Below are positions 9,917 to 21,162 of a stretch of 64,000 nucleotides of DNA, piece after piece (the stretch's first letter is position 1; every line of letters starts with the position of its first letter). The notes beneath the pieces are model-generated. The model worked only from the letters and a program-made list of their open reading frames with translations. It had not been told where the DNA came from and searched no databases. The position numbers were made by a program, and so were the translations under genes. Source of the stretch: Arachis hypogaea (taxonomy: Eukaryota; Streptophyta; Magnoliopsida; Fabales; Fabaceae); the NCBI RefSeq assembly GCF_003086295.3, contig NC_092055.1, positions 126,085,484-126,149,483 of the forward strand. The letters are read 5' to 3'.

Positions 9917-12403
9917 ATGCTACAAGACACTAAAAATGCTCATAAAAATATGGAAGCACAATTGAATCAGACAAAACAGCAGTTATCAAAGCAGATAACA
10001 GAAGAGTGCCAGGCAGTTCAATTAAGAAGTGGAAAAACATTAAATACCTTACTTCAGAGCAGCAGAAAGCCAAGAAAAGAACAACTGACAGAGGATGAGC
10101 AAAATATTATCCGAAATCCCTCTGAGGACAGTAAGAGCCCAGAGAGGAACACTTCTGGCGTTCAAACGCCAGAAAATGATGCAAAGTTGGCATTAAACGC
10201 CCATCCCACGCGCAGTTCTGGCGTTCAAACGCCAGAAACAGGCAAGGAGCTGGCGTCAAACGCCCAATGGAGGCTCAGTTCTGGCGTTCAAACGCCAGAA
10301 ATAGGTAAGAAATTGGCGTCCAACGCCAATCAAGCTTCTAACCCTGGCATTCAAACGCCAGTGAGGGATCAGACACACACAAGTGCTGATAACAACCCCT
10401 CTAAAAAGGCTTCCCCAATCACCTCTGTAGGAAATAAACCTGCAGCAACCAATGTTGAGGAATACAAAGCCAAGATGCCTTATCCTCAAAAACTCCGCAA
10501 AGAGGAGCAGGATAAGCAATTTGCCCGCTTTGCAGACTATCTCAGGACTCTTGAAATAAAGATTCTGTTTGCAGAGGCACTTGAGCAAATACCCTCTTAT
10601 GCCAAGTTCATGAAAGAGATCTTGAGTCATAAGAAGGATTGGAAAGAAACTGAAAAAGTTCTCCTCACTGAAGAATGCAGTGCAGTCATTCTGAAAAGCT
10701 TCCCAAAAAAGCTTAAAGATCCCAGGAGCTTTATGATACCATGTATATTAGAGGGTAATTGCACCAAGACAGCTTTATGTGATCTTGGGGCAAGCATCAA
10801 CCTAATACCTACATCTACTATCAGAAAGCTTGGTTTAACTGAAGAAGTCAAACCAACCCGAATATGTCTCCAACTTGCTGATGGCTCCATTAAATATCCA
10901 TCAGGTGTGATTGAAGACATGATTGTCAGGGTTGGGCCATTCGCCTTCCCCACTGACTTTGTAGTGTTGGAAATGGAGGAGCACAAGAGTGCTACTCTCA
11001 TTCTAGGAAGACCTTTCCTAGCAACTGGACGAACTCTCATTGATGTCCAAAAGGGGGAAGTAACCCTGAGAGTCAATAAGGATGAGTTTAAGTTGAATGC
11101 TGTTAAAGCCATGCAGCATCCAGACACACCAAAAGACTGCATGAAAGTTGATCTTATTGACTCTTTAGTAGAGGAGATCAACATGGCTGAAAGTCTCGAA
11201 TCAGAGCTGGAAGACATCTTTAAAGATGTTCAACCTGATCTGGAGGAATCAGAGGAATTGAAAGAGCCTCTGAAACTTCCTCAAGAAGAGGAAAAACCTC
11301 CTAAACCCGAGCTCAAATCATTACCACCATCCCTGAAATATGCATTTCTAGGAGAAGCTGACACTTTTCCGGTGATCATAAGCTCTGCTTTAAATCCCCT
11401 GGAAGAGGAAGCGCTACTTCAAGTGCTAAGGACACACAAGACAGCTCTTGGGTGGTCCATAAGTGATATTAAGGGCATCAGCCCAGCAAGATGCATGCAC
11501 AAGATCCTATTGGAGGATGATGCTAAGCCAGTGGTTCAACCACAGAGGCGGCTAAATCCAGCCATGAAGGAAGTGGTGCAGAAAGAGGTCACCAAGTTAC
11601 TAGAGGATGGGATTATTTATCATATTTCTGATAGCCCCTGGGTGAGCCCTGTCCAAGTTGTCCCCAAAAAGGGAGGCATGACAGTGGTTCATAATGAAAA
11701 AAATGAACTGGTTCCTACAAGAACAGTTACAGGGTGGCGGATGTGTATTGACTACAGAAGGCTCAATACAGCCACCAGAAAGGATCATTTTCCTTTACCA
11801 TTCATAGACCAGATGCTAGAAAGACTAGCAGGTCATGATTATTACTGCTTTTTGGATGGCTATTCAGGCTACAACCAAATTGCAGTAGATCCCCAGAATC
11901 AAGAGAAAACAGCATTCACATGCCCATCTGGAGTATTTGCCTACAGAAGGATGCCATTTGGGCTGTGTAATGCACCTGCAACCTTTCAGAGATGCATGCT
12001 CTCTATTTTCTCTGATATGGTGGAAAAATTTTTGGAAGTCTTCATGGATGACTTTTCAGTATATGGAGACTTATTCAACTCCTGTCTTGATCACCTGACA
12101 CTGGTTCTGAAAAGATGCCAAGAGACTAACCTGGTTTTAAACTGGAAAAAATGTCACTTTATGGTGACTGAAGGGATTTTCCTTAGGCACAAGATTTCGA
12201 ACAAGGGAATAGAGGTGGATCAAGCTAAGATAGAGGTAATTGAAAAATTACCACCACCTGCCAATGTTAAGGAAATCAGAAGCTTTCTGGGGCATGCAGG
12301 ATTCTATAGGAGGTTTATAAAAGAATTTCCAAAAATTGCAAAACCCCTGAGCAACCTGCTAGCTGCTGACACGTCATTTGTGTTTGACACAGAGTGTCTG
12401 TAG
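9917..12403 (+). pseudogene. pol: E1 gag tail, protease and reverse transcriptase
   Basis: Longest open stretch of the window (828 codons). Residues 1-75 are the gag tail. About 78-155 is a repeated SGVQTPE / LASNA stretch encoded by the palindrome array. About 185-265 is a conserved linker (MPYPQKLRKEEQDKQFARF). Retropepsin follows near residues 285-380, with active site CDLGASINLIP and a flap-side ILGRPFLATG. Reverse transcriptase starts near residue 535 (VVQPQRRLNPAMKEVVQKEV), with YCFLDGYSGYNQIAVDPQ, FGLCNAPATFQRCM and catalytic FMDDFSVYG. The open frame ends at TAG 12401-12403, which is CAG in both E2 and E3 (TECLQVFE / TECLQAFE). The protease and reverse transcriptase motifs look intact, but the stops up- and downstream rule out a full polyprotein. 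Confidence 0.93.
10152..10363 (+). repeat. Palindrome array inside the gag-pol coding region of E1
   Basis: About seven copies of TCTGGCGTTCAAACGCCAGA-like or GGCGTNNAACGCC-like inverted repeats, spaced roughly 25-45 bp. They stay in frame and encode alternating SGVQTPE and LALNA/LASNA peptides. The same core with TTTAA or TTAAA at its centre is found after pol and in the LTR. Confidence 0.9.
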
Positions 12404-14197
12404 GTGTTTGAAACTCTGAAAGCTAAGCTGGTCACAGCACCAGTTATTTCTGCACCAGACTGGACACTACCATTCGAACTAATGTGTGATACCAGCGACC
12501 ATGCCATTGGTGCAGTATTGGGGTAGAGGCATGACAAGCTTCTGCATGTCATTTATTATGCTAGCCGTGTTTTAAATGATGCCCAGAAAAATTACACAAC
12601 CACAGAAAAAGAATTGCTTGCAGTGGTTTATGCCATTGACAAGTTTAGATCATACTTAGTAGGATCAAAAGTGATTGTGTACACTGAACATGCTGCTCTT
12701 AAATATATACTTACAAAGCAGGATTCAAAACCCAAGCTCATAAGATGGGTGTTGCTTCTACAAGAGTTTGATATAGAAATAAGAGACAGAAAAGGGACAG
12801 AAAACCAAGTGGCTGATCATCTGTCCCGGATAGAACCAGTAGAAGGTGCATCCTTTCCCTCTATTGAGATCTCTGAAACCTTTCCGGATGAGCATTTGTT
12901 TGCCATTCAGGAAACACCATGGTTTGCTGACATTGCAAACTATAAAGCTGCAAGATTCATATCCAAGGAGTACAGCAGGCAACAAAAGAAAAAATTAATT
13001 ACTGATGCAAAGTACTACTTGTGGGATGAACCCTATCTCTTTAAGAGATGTGCAGACGGAATAATCCATAGTTGTGTGCCTAGAGAAGAAGCACAGAAGA
13101 TCTTATGGCATTGCCATGGGTCACAATATGGAGGACATTTCGGAGGTGAGCGAACAGCCACCAAAGTTCTCCAATGTGGCTTCTACCGGCCTACCCTCTA
13201 TAGAGATTCCCGATAGTTTGTACGTAACTGTGACAGTTGCCAGAGAGCTGGTAATCTGCCTCATAGTTACACCATGCCTCAATAGGAAATCTTGGAGATT
13301 GAGTTGTTTGATGTGTGGGGTATTGACTTTATAGGGCCTTTCCCACCATCATACTCAAACACTTATATTCTGGTGGCAGTCAATTATGTATCCAAATGGG
13401 TAGAGGCCATCGCCACACCCGCTAATGATACTAAGACAGTGCTGAAGTTCCTCCAGAAACATATCTTCAGCAGGTTTGGTGTCCCTAGAGCACTAATCAG
13501 TGATGGGGGCACTCACTTCTGCAACAAACAGCTTTACTCTGCTATGGTCCGGTATGGAATTAGCCACAAGGTGGTAACTCCATATCATCCACAGACAAAT
13601 GGGCAAGCTGAAGTCTCCAATAGAGAACTAAAAAGAATCCTGGAATGGACTGTAAGTACCCGTAGAAAGGATTGGGCGAGAAGCTTGGATGATGCTCTGT
13701 GGGCTTACAGAACAGCATTCAAGACTCCTATAAGGACCTTTCCATACCAGCTTGTGTATGGTAAGGCCTGTCATCTGCCCGTGGAACTGGAGCATAAGGC
13801 CTACTGGGTAACCAGATTCCTAAACTTTGATGCCAATTTAGCCAGAGAAAAAAGGTTACTCCAGCTGAATGAGCTAGAGAAATTCAGACTCATTGCTTTC
13901 GAAAATGCCAAGCTTTACAAAGAGAAAGCAAAAAGGTGGCATGACAGAAAGCTATCATCTAGAGTCTTTGAACCAGGACAGAAGGTTCTGCTGTTTAACT
14001 CTAGGCTCAGGCTATTCCCCGGAAAACTGAAATCCCAGTGGAGGGGACCATATGTGATTACAAGTGTGTCACCATATGGCTATGTGGAGCTTCAAGACAT
14101 TGATTCTAATAAGAAGTTCATTGTTAATGGACAGAGAATCAAGCATTATCTTGAAGGCAATGTTGAGCAAGAGTGCTCAAGACTGAGGCTAGATTAA
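12404..14197 (+). pseudogene. pol: E1 RNase H and integrase
   Basis: RNase H lies at 12404-12830 ([47 protein letters not shown], then a chromatin-side linker [12 protein letters not shown]). The integrase zinc-binding region is at 13090-13280 ([20 protein letters not shown] and [12 protein letters not shown]). The DDE core is at 13300-13650: [12 protein letters not shown] supplies the first [14 protein letters not shown] the second, and [16 protein letters not shown] the E. It ends ECSRLRLD at 14197. TAG stops interrupt at 12524-12526, 13214-13216 and 13283-13285. Two of these correspond to Gln codons in the sister copies. Unlike E2 and E3, E1 has the uninterrupted integrase junction [13 protein letters not shown], so it shows the ancestral form. 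Confidence 0.92.
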
Positions 14198-14404
14198 AAG
14201 CTCAGCAAAGTCCAGCTAACGACGATAAAGAAGCACTTGCTGGGAGGCAACCCAGCCATTAGCAAAGCTTTTTATTTATTTATTTGTTTATTTTTAATTA
14301 TAAAAGTTTAATATAAATAATCTTCAAGGTAAAGAATCAATTGCATAAGTTCACAGGGCTACAGAAGGATTCAGAATACAAAACAAGGAGAAAGAGCTCA
14401 CTGG

Positions 14405-14640
14405 CAAGAAAACGCCAGTAAGAGGTATATTTGGGCGTTAAACGCCAGAATGGGCACCATTCTGGGCGTTTAACGCCATACCAGCATCCTGGGCATTCAA
14501 AAAAATGCCCAGTGACGAAAGATTTCTGGCGTTTAACACCAGCCAGAAGCAACAGCTGGGTGTTAAACGCCCAAAACAGGCTACAGATGGGCGTTAAACG
14601 CCCAAAACAAGCAGTAGTTGGGCGTTTAACGCCAAGATTA
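14405..14640 (+). repeat. Palindrome array between pol and the envelope-like ORF of E1
   Basis: About seven copies of GGGCGTTTAACGCCA / TGGGCGTTAAACGCC, roughly 30-45 bp apart, in noncoding sequence. Each is a near-perfect palindrome. Small open frames crossing them on both strands are by-products of the palindromes. Confidence 0.9.
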
Positions 14641-15129
14641 TGGAGGGGAGGAAGTTTTTGTTCCCAACTTGATTTTTTTTTCAAAATTTCATATCTCCAA
14701 CCATTTTTCTTGCATAAACATGTTCCATACTTCCTTTTTTTTCAAACTTTTTTTTTCACAAATTTTTAAAATATCTTAATCCTAAAATTAAATCTTTCTC
14801 AATTCTTCTTCAACCTCTTCTCAAATCTTTTTCAAAACAAATCTATCTTTTTCAAAATTCTTTTTTTTCAAACTCATCAATATCTTTTTCAAATCTTCAC
14901 AATATTTTTAGAACAAATCTATCTTTTTCAAATATCTTTCATATCTTTTCAATTTTAAATTATATCTTTTCCTATCTTACTTATCTTTTCCAAATCACAT
15001 TTTCTATCATATCTTTTTAAAAGATTTTCGAAAACCCACCCCTTCCCTTTAAATCCTCATTCGGCCTCCCCCTCTCTTCCACAATTCGAACTTGGCTCTC
15101 CCTCTATCCCTCTCCTTTCTTTTCTTTTG
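14641..15129 (+). other. Pyrimidine-rich noncoding stretch before the envelope-like ORF of E1
   Basis: Repeated TCTTTTTCAAAAT-like units, heavily C/T on the + strand. The matching parts of E2 and E3 (near 39660-39860 and 50160-50370) are purine-rich because those copies are reversed. No gene visible. Confidence 0.6.
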
Positions 15130-15162
15130 CTTGAGGACAAGAAAACCTCTAAGTTTGGTGTG
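15130..15162 (+). promoter_or_regulatory. Internal copy of the polypurine/LTR-junction module
   Basis: CTTGAGGACAAG, then nine bases later TAAGTTTGGTGTG. The same two-part module, CTTGGGGACAAG then AAATTTGGTGTTG, sits at 17458-17491 directly before the 3' LTR. E2 and E3 carry it at the same two places. Its role is unknown; a second plus-strand priming or promoter site before the third ORF is my inference. Confidence 0.6.
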
Positions 15163-15199
15163 TTTATCCGTGATCACTAAGCCAATACCCACCAAGATC

Positions 15200-16329
15200 A
15201 TGGCTCCTAAGGGAAAACAAACCAACTCAAGAGGCAAGAAAGAGAATATTCCAAAATCACTTTGGAATCAAGGGAAGTTCTTAACCAAAGAACATTCAGA
15301 CCATTACTACAAAATAATGGGTCTAAGGTAAGTGATCCTGGAAGTTAAATTCGATCTGAAAGAAGACGAATATCCGGAGATCCAAGAGCAAATTCGAAAC
15401 AGGAGCTGGGAAGTCCTAGCTAATCCTGAAACGAAGGTGGGAAAAAATATGGTTCAGGAATTCTACTCTAATCTGTGGCAAACAGACAGGCAGGGAATAG
15501 CTGGAACCGCATTCTATGACTATCGAACTCTGGTCAGAGGGAAGATTGTTCACACCCACCCTGACAAAATAAGGGAGATATTCAAGATGCCTCAACTGCA
15601 AGATGATCCAGACTCCTTTAATAGGAGAATGATGAAACCAAATCAGAGCTTGGAGAAAATCCTAGAGGACATATGCCTCCCTGGAGCCAAATGGACAACC
15701 AACACAAAGGGTGTCCCAAACCAACTCAAAAGAGGAGATCTCAAACCAGTCGCCAGAGGCTGGCTGGACTTTATTGGGCACTCTATACTGCCCACTAGCA
15801 ACCGCTCTAAAGTCACCATCAAAAGAGCAGTGATGATCCATTGCATTATGCTGGAAAAAGAAGTGGAAGTTCATTAGCTGATTTCCTGTGAGCTTTACAA
15901 AATTGTAAACAAGAACTCCAAAGATGCCAAATTGGCTTATCCAAGCTTGATCTCCCTGTTATGTAAAGATGCTGGAGTAAAAATGGAGTAGATGAGTATA
16001 TTTCAGTTGAGCAACCAATCACCAAAAAGTCAATGGAAGGACAAGTGCAGGACGACCCCATCAAGAGGAGAGCACAGGAGTTCCTCCCGGAAATTCCTCA
16101 ATTTGAATACTGGGGGCGCCTAGAAGCATCTATCACCAAGTTGCAAGAAGCTATAGATCAACTAAAGGAAGAATAGCAAAATCAAAACAGCATGCTCTGC
16201 AAACTGCTTTGGGAACAAGAAGAGCAAGGGCGTGAACTGAAAGAACTGAAGCGCCAGAAGCTATCTCTTGAAGGGCCAAGCACCCCACAGACTAAAGAGG
16301 CATCTACCTCCCAAAGCAAAGGTTGTTGA
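15200..16329 (+). pseudogene. E1 envelope-like ORF (Athila-type, Transposase_32-like domain)
   Basis: Third ORF of the Athila-like element. I start it at MAPKGKQTNSRGKKEN because that start is shared with E2 and E3. It contains HYYKIMGLR, then NPETKVGKNMVQEFYSNLW, then the conserved block LKPVARGWLDFIGHSILPTS, VTIKRAVMIHCIMLEKEVEV and LAYPSLISLLCKDAG. That block resembles the putative plant transposon protein domain. The C-terminal part is Gln/Lys/Glu-rich (LKELKRQKLSLEGPSTPQTK) and probably coiled. Stops lie at 15329-15331 (TCA in the sisters), 15875-15877 and near 16175, with a one-base deletion near 15985. There is no visible signal peptide or transmembrane segment, so the name is positional only. 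Confidence 0.8.
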
Positions 16330-17457
16330 GTCCTAACTCTGTGATGACCTTTTATCTATTTTAAGAGTATATGAGTATTAAAATTAGAGTCATTTGTCTT
16401 TATATCTTTAGTTTCTTTTCTTTTATTGCTAAGTGTCTACTTTTATGCCTAATTTATATTATTTCCATTAAATAATAAATAAAGATTAGAGTCTATGCCT
16501 TAAAGTTATGAACATCCTATGAATCCATAATCTTTCTTAAATGAAAAATGTTTTAATTACAAAAGGACAAGAAGTACATGGTTTCAAATTCATCCTTGAA
16601 ATTAGTTTAATTATTTTGATGTGGTGACAATACTTTTTATTTTCTGAATGAATGCTTGAACAGTGCATATGTCTTTTGATATTGTTGTTTATGAATGTTA
16701 AATATGTTGGCTCTTGAAAGAATGATGAAAAGGAGACATGTTATTTGATAATCTGAAAAATCATAAAAATGATTCTTGAAGCAAGAAAAAGCAGTGAATA
16801 CAAAAGCTTGCGAAAAAAAAAGAAAGAAAAAGAGAAAGCAAGCAAAAAAAGCCAATAGCCCTTAAAACCAAAAGGCAAGGGTAATAAAAAGGATCCAAGG
16901 CTTTGAACATCAGTGGATAGGAGGGCCTAAAGGAATAAAATCTGGCCTAAGCGGCTAAACCAAGCTGTCCCTAACCATGTGCTTGTGGCGTGAAGGTGTC
17001 AAGTGAAAACTTGAGACTGAGCGGTTAAAGTCAAGGTCCAAAGCAAAAAAAAAAAAAAAAGAAAAAGAGTGTGCTTAAGAACCCTGGACACCTCTAATTG
17101 GGGACTTTAGCAAAGCTGAGTCACAATCTGAAAAGGTTCACCCAATTATGTGTCTGTGGCATGTATGTATCCGGTGGTAATATTGGAAAACAAAGTGCTT
17201 AGGGCCACGGCCAAGACTTATAAAGTAGTTGTGTTCAAGAATCAACATACTGAACTAGGAGAATCAATAACACTATCTGAATTCTGAGTTCCTATAGATG
17301 CCAATCATTCTGAACCTCAATGGATAAAGTGAGGTGCCAAAACTATTCAATAGGCAAAAAGCTACTAGTCCTGCTCATCTGATTGGAGCTTAGTTTCATT
17401 GATATTTTGGAATTTATAGTATATTCTCTTCTTTTTATCCTATTTGATTTTCAGTTG
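16330..17457 (+). other. E1 3' noncoding region
   Basis: AT-rich sequence after the envelope-like ORF, conserved with 37261-38519 (E2) and 47771-49015 (E3) in reverse. It includes an A-rich tract at 17045-17060. The part at about 16843-16905 corresponds to the piece found inverted inside integrase of E2 and E3. No gene seen. Confidence 0.75.
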
Positions 17458-17491
17458 CTTGGGGACAAGCAATAATTTAAATTTGGTGTTG
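17458..17491 (+). promoter_or_regulatory. E1 polypurine region at the 3' LTR
   Basis: CTTGGGGACAAGCAA followed by AAATTTGGTGTTG, abutting the 3' LTR. GGGGACAAG is the best candidate for the plus-strand primer, although it stands about 20 bases from the LTR. Confidence 0.6.
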
Positions 17492-19016
17492 TGATGAGCG
17501 GATAATTTATATGCTTTTTGGCAGCGTTTTTACATAGTTTTTAGTATATTTTTATTAGTTTTTAAATAAAAATCATATTTCTGGACATTACTATGAGTTT
17601 GTGTATTTTTCTGTGATTTCAGGTAATTTCTGGCTGAAATTGAGGGACCTGAGCAAAATCTGATTCAAAGGCTGAAAAAGGACTGTAGATGCTGTTAGAT
17701 TCTGACCTCCCTACACTCGAAATATATTTTTTGGAGCTACAGAAGTCCAAATGGCACGCTCTCAAATGCATTGGAAAGTAGACATCCAGGGCTTTCTATC
17801 AATATATAATAGTCCATACTTTGTCCGAGTTTAGATGACGCAAACTAGCATTCAACGCCAGTTCTCTGTCCTATTCTGGCGTTAAACGCCAGAAACAGGT
17901 TACAAGTTGGAGTTAAACGCCCAAAACAGGCTACAACCTGACGTTTAACTCCAGAAACAGCCTAGGCACGTGTAAAGCTCAAGTCTCAGCCCCAGCACAC
18001 ACCAAGTGGGTTCCGGAAGTGGATTTCTGCACTATCTATCATAGTTTACTCATTTTTTGTAAACCTAGGTTACTAGTTTAGTATTTAAACAACTTTTAGA
18101 GATTTATTTTGTATCTCATGATATTTTACACATTTCATATTGTATTTCTGACGGCATGAGTCTTTAAACCCCATGGTTGGGGGTGAGGAGCTTTGCTGTG
18201 TCTCGATGAATTAATGCAATTACTTCTGTTTTCTATTCTATCACGCTTGTTTCTATTCTAAGATACTCACTTGTACTTAACCGTGATGAATGTGATGATC
18301 CATGACACTCATCATCATTCTCAACCTATGAACGCGTGCCTGACAACCACTTCCGTTCTACCTTAGATTGGGTGTGTATCTCTTAGCCTCTTGGTTCATG
18401 ATCAGAGTCTTCGTGGTATAGGCTAGGATTTTTGGCAGCCATTCTTGAAATCTGGAAAGTCTAAACCTTGTCTGTGGTATTTCGAGTAGGATCTGGGATG
18501 GAATGACTGTGACGAGCTTCAAACTCACAAGTGCTGGGCGTAGTGACAGACGCAAAAGGATCAATGGATCCTATTCCATCATGAGTGAGAACCGACAGAT
18601 GATTAGCCGTGCGGTGACAGCGCATTTGGACCATTTTCACTGAGAGGACAGATGGTAGCCATTGATAACGGTGATCCACCAACATACAACTTGCCATGGA
18701 AGGAGACCTGCGTGCGTGAAGAAGAAGACAGGAGGAAAGCCGAGATTCAGAAGACAGAGCATCTCCAAAACCTCAATCTACTTTCCATTACTGCATAACA
18801 AGTACTATTTAATTTATGATTTTTACTCTTCATAAATATAATCACTCTTATCATTGATTTCCTGACTAAGAATTACAAAATAACCATAGCTCGCTTCAAG
18901 CCGACAATCTCCGTGGGATCGACCCTTACTCACGTAAGGTATTACTTGGACGACCCAGTGCACTTGTTGGTTAGTGGTACGAGTTGTCAAAAGTGTGATT
19001 TACAATTCGTGCACCA
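17492..19016 (+). repeat. E1 3' LTR, full length
   Basis: 1525 bp, TGATGAGCGG to GTGCACCA. It includes a palindrome array at 17848-17962 with four or five GGCGTTAAACGCC-like units. It closely resembles the LTRs of E2 and E3, which are reversed. The ends match the 5' LTR, but this copy keeps the ~517 bp missing there. Confidence 0.92.
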
Positions 19017-19021
19017 ATATA

Positions 19022-19102
19022 AACAACATTCATGAAGATGATACCATGGTCGCTGATAAAGAAGAACCTTTGGACACAGAAGATGATGGCTCGGATGCCT
19101 AG
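19022..19102 (+). pseudogene. Sirevirus envelope-like ORF, last codons
   Basis: After the E1 insertion the ORF resumes with NINNIHEDDTMVADKEEPLD, TEDDGSDA and a TAG stop. The acidic tail and frame continuity with the coiled-coil part before 6936 show the insertion split one ORF. Confidence 0.75.
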
Positions 19103-19590
19103 AAATGACTCAAGCTGAAGAACTCTTATTTTATTGCACTTTGCTTTCTGAAACAATTTAGTTTTAGTTACTATTTTTCTTATTCTCTAGATGACTGTAT
19201 AATTTGGATTTTCTTTTGTTTTAGTTGTGTTTATGTGAACTTTGGAATGAGAGAGTAGTATTTATTGCCGTTTAAATGGCTGTTCTGGTGCTGTTTAAAT
19301 AGGTTTTGTGCTGTGCAAGATAATGTTTGTTAATTCACTTTTGTTTGTGCTGCTGAATTATTGCTTACAATCTTATCTTGGCAACATTTGCTTGTTTTGT
19401 ATATATGTGTTTTCTATTTGTGTAAATAGAAAATTGTAGAAAAGCTGACTTTAAGGGGGAGCAATCTTTATGAAAGAAAGGGAGAGCACATCAGAATACA
19501 TGGTATCATCAAAGGAAAATTACTGAAATTTGTCTATGTTAATTCCTTTGACTGTCACCTAAGAAACTACGTTTGTCATCAAGGGGGAGA
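19103..19590 (+). promoter_or_regulatory. Sirevirus 3' untranslated region with repeated polypurine tracts
   Basis: Purine runs occur at 19453-19461 (TTAAGGGGGAGC), near 19478 (AAAGGGAGAG) and at 19581-19590 (AAGGGGGAGA), the last directly before the LTR. Multiplied polypurine tracts before the 3' LTR are a known Sirevirus trait and support the lineage call. Confidence 0.75.
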
Positions 19591-21162
19591 TAATTAAGTT
19601 TAGTAAATAATAACAAATAATTGATGATGACAAACATGTTGAAATTGGTTAATAACACAAGGGGCTTGATGAAGTTGTTTAGTGGTGCAGGCGCAAATTG
19701 TTATGATGCAGCCCAGACAAATAAAACCAAGTGATCTAAAGGCTGCTAAAGGAAATAGAATCCATCCCAATGCCATTCAAAAGAAAGGAAAGCAACTCTC
19801 ATCAAGTGTTGCTAAGCTGCTTCAGGTAATGTTCATAAGCAAGAGAAGAGCTCACTTTTTCACCAAACATCAAATAAAAAAAAAGGTGATTTGCTTTTTA
19901 TTAGGCACAAAAAAGACCAATCTTGAAAGCTAATGTTTAATCATGATCAATAAAAGCAAGTTAAGCACAATCAGAAGAGAAAAGGTAATTTATTTCCATT
20001 ACTTGCTATTTTTTCCTTTCCTCTGTACCACTATTTCGGGAAATATGGAAAAAATGGAGGCAACTTTTCTCTACTATAAATCAATGGGTAATATTATTTC
20101 TTGAAGTCAAAGCACAAGATTAAGGACTTGGATTTATCAAATCTATTGAGGATCTATTTTTAAGGAAGCTACGTTACTCGTCTCTGATTAAAGAATTCCT
20201 GATTTTTAGGGCTAATGGAAGAAAGAAGAAGAAAGATCTCAGCTAGCTCTAGATTCAAGAAGCTGACTTTGTGAAGTAAGACTTAGGTGTTGAAACAAAG
20301 CTCAATACAAAAAGAAAATTCAATTCAGTTTGAAGACAATGAGAGAGAACCAGAATCTAAGTCTCATTGAGAGCTTTCTTGTAAGAGTTCAATGTATTGG
20401 ACAATGTTTCTATATCAAAGAAACATTCTGCCAAGATGAAGAGCTTCATCAGATAATGCTAAATCCGGATCATCTTATAGCGTCAAGGCTGTGAATCATC
20501 ATCTCCTTCATGTTTTATTATTGAATATTCTGTTTCAATATTGTATCTCATGTTTTATTATTGAATATTATATTTCAATGTTATATCTTTCTTTGTTTCA
20601 TTTAGTGGTAAAAGGCATGAAAGTGAGGCATTGAGAAAAAGTCATTGAGAGAAAAGGCTAAGAGAGATACTTGGAGAGAAAAGCTAAGATTGACTTCAGA
20701 TTTCTTTTTGTTGTATTTCTATTTTGTATAATGTACCTGAGAGGTATCTCTTGTTAAGTTGGGTAAGCACTTAGAGTGTTGAGTCTAAGTAGTTACATAG
20801 CCAAGACAAGTTTATGTTGAAGCTTGGTGTATCCCTAATAGGATTAGGTTAAATCCTTGGGAATTGGTGTATGTAATACTTGGAAAGATAGTGAAAATTT
20901 CACCAACGTTGTGGTAGAAATTGGATGTAGGTTGCATTGCACTAGGCAACTGAACCAGGATACATGATTGTGTCATCTTTCTCTTCCTTATTCTGATTCT
21001 GTTTTTCACGATTCATGAGACAAAATAAAATTGTCTCCTACATAATCCATCCTGCAGACAAAACAGAAGCGAAGTTTTAAGTTTTAATTCGAGGCTTTAT
21101 TAATCAAGTTCAAAGAAGGCCATAGATTCAACCCCCCTTCTCTAGGTCATCAAGAACCTTCA
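19591..21162 (+). repeat. Sirevirus 3' LTR (approximate ends)
   Basis: About 1.57 kb from just after AAGGGGGAGA to CAAGAACCTTCA. The end is preceded by GATTCAACCCCCCTTCT, a sequence typical of the U5 end of plant copia LTRs. No 5' partner exists in the window, so the ends cannot be checked by alignment. The 83-codon open frame at 19682 is not a recognisable gene. Confidence 0.7.

Larger units (their letters stand above)
6936..19016 (+). mobile_element. Element E1: complete Athila-like Ty3/gypsy retrotransposon
   Basis: A 12.1-kb LTR retrotransposon inserted in the Sirevirus envelope-like ORF. The 5' LTR is 6936-7964 and the 3' LTR 17492-19016. Both begin TGATGAGCGG and end GTGCACCA. Domain order is gag, protease, reverse transcriptase, RNase H, integrase, then an envelope-like ORF: the Ty3/gypsy order with an Athila-type third ORF. 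The primer site matches tRNA-Asp. Flanks give ATATA after the 3' LTR (19017-19021). Before the 5' LTR there is ATATG (6931-6935), or a perfect ATATA (6929-6933) if the element starts with two extra bases at 6934. The host reading frame continues on both sides. Multiple stops and frameshifts and a large 5' LTR deletion make it dead. Confidence 0.93.

Noticed and set aside
10256..11217. Long reverse-strand open frames (124 and 196 codons) opposite E1 gag-pol
   Set aside because: Shadows of the conserved gag-pol frame; the same happens opposite E2 and E3.
10152..14640. Palindrome arrays considered as a CRISPR array
   Set aside because: Units are short palindromes with irregular spacing, partly translated, in plant retrotransposons. 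Nothing else fits CRISPR.
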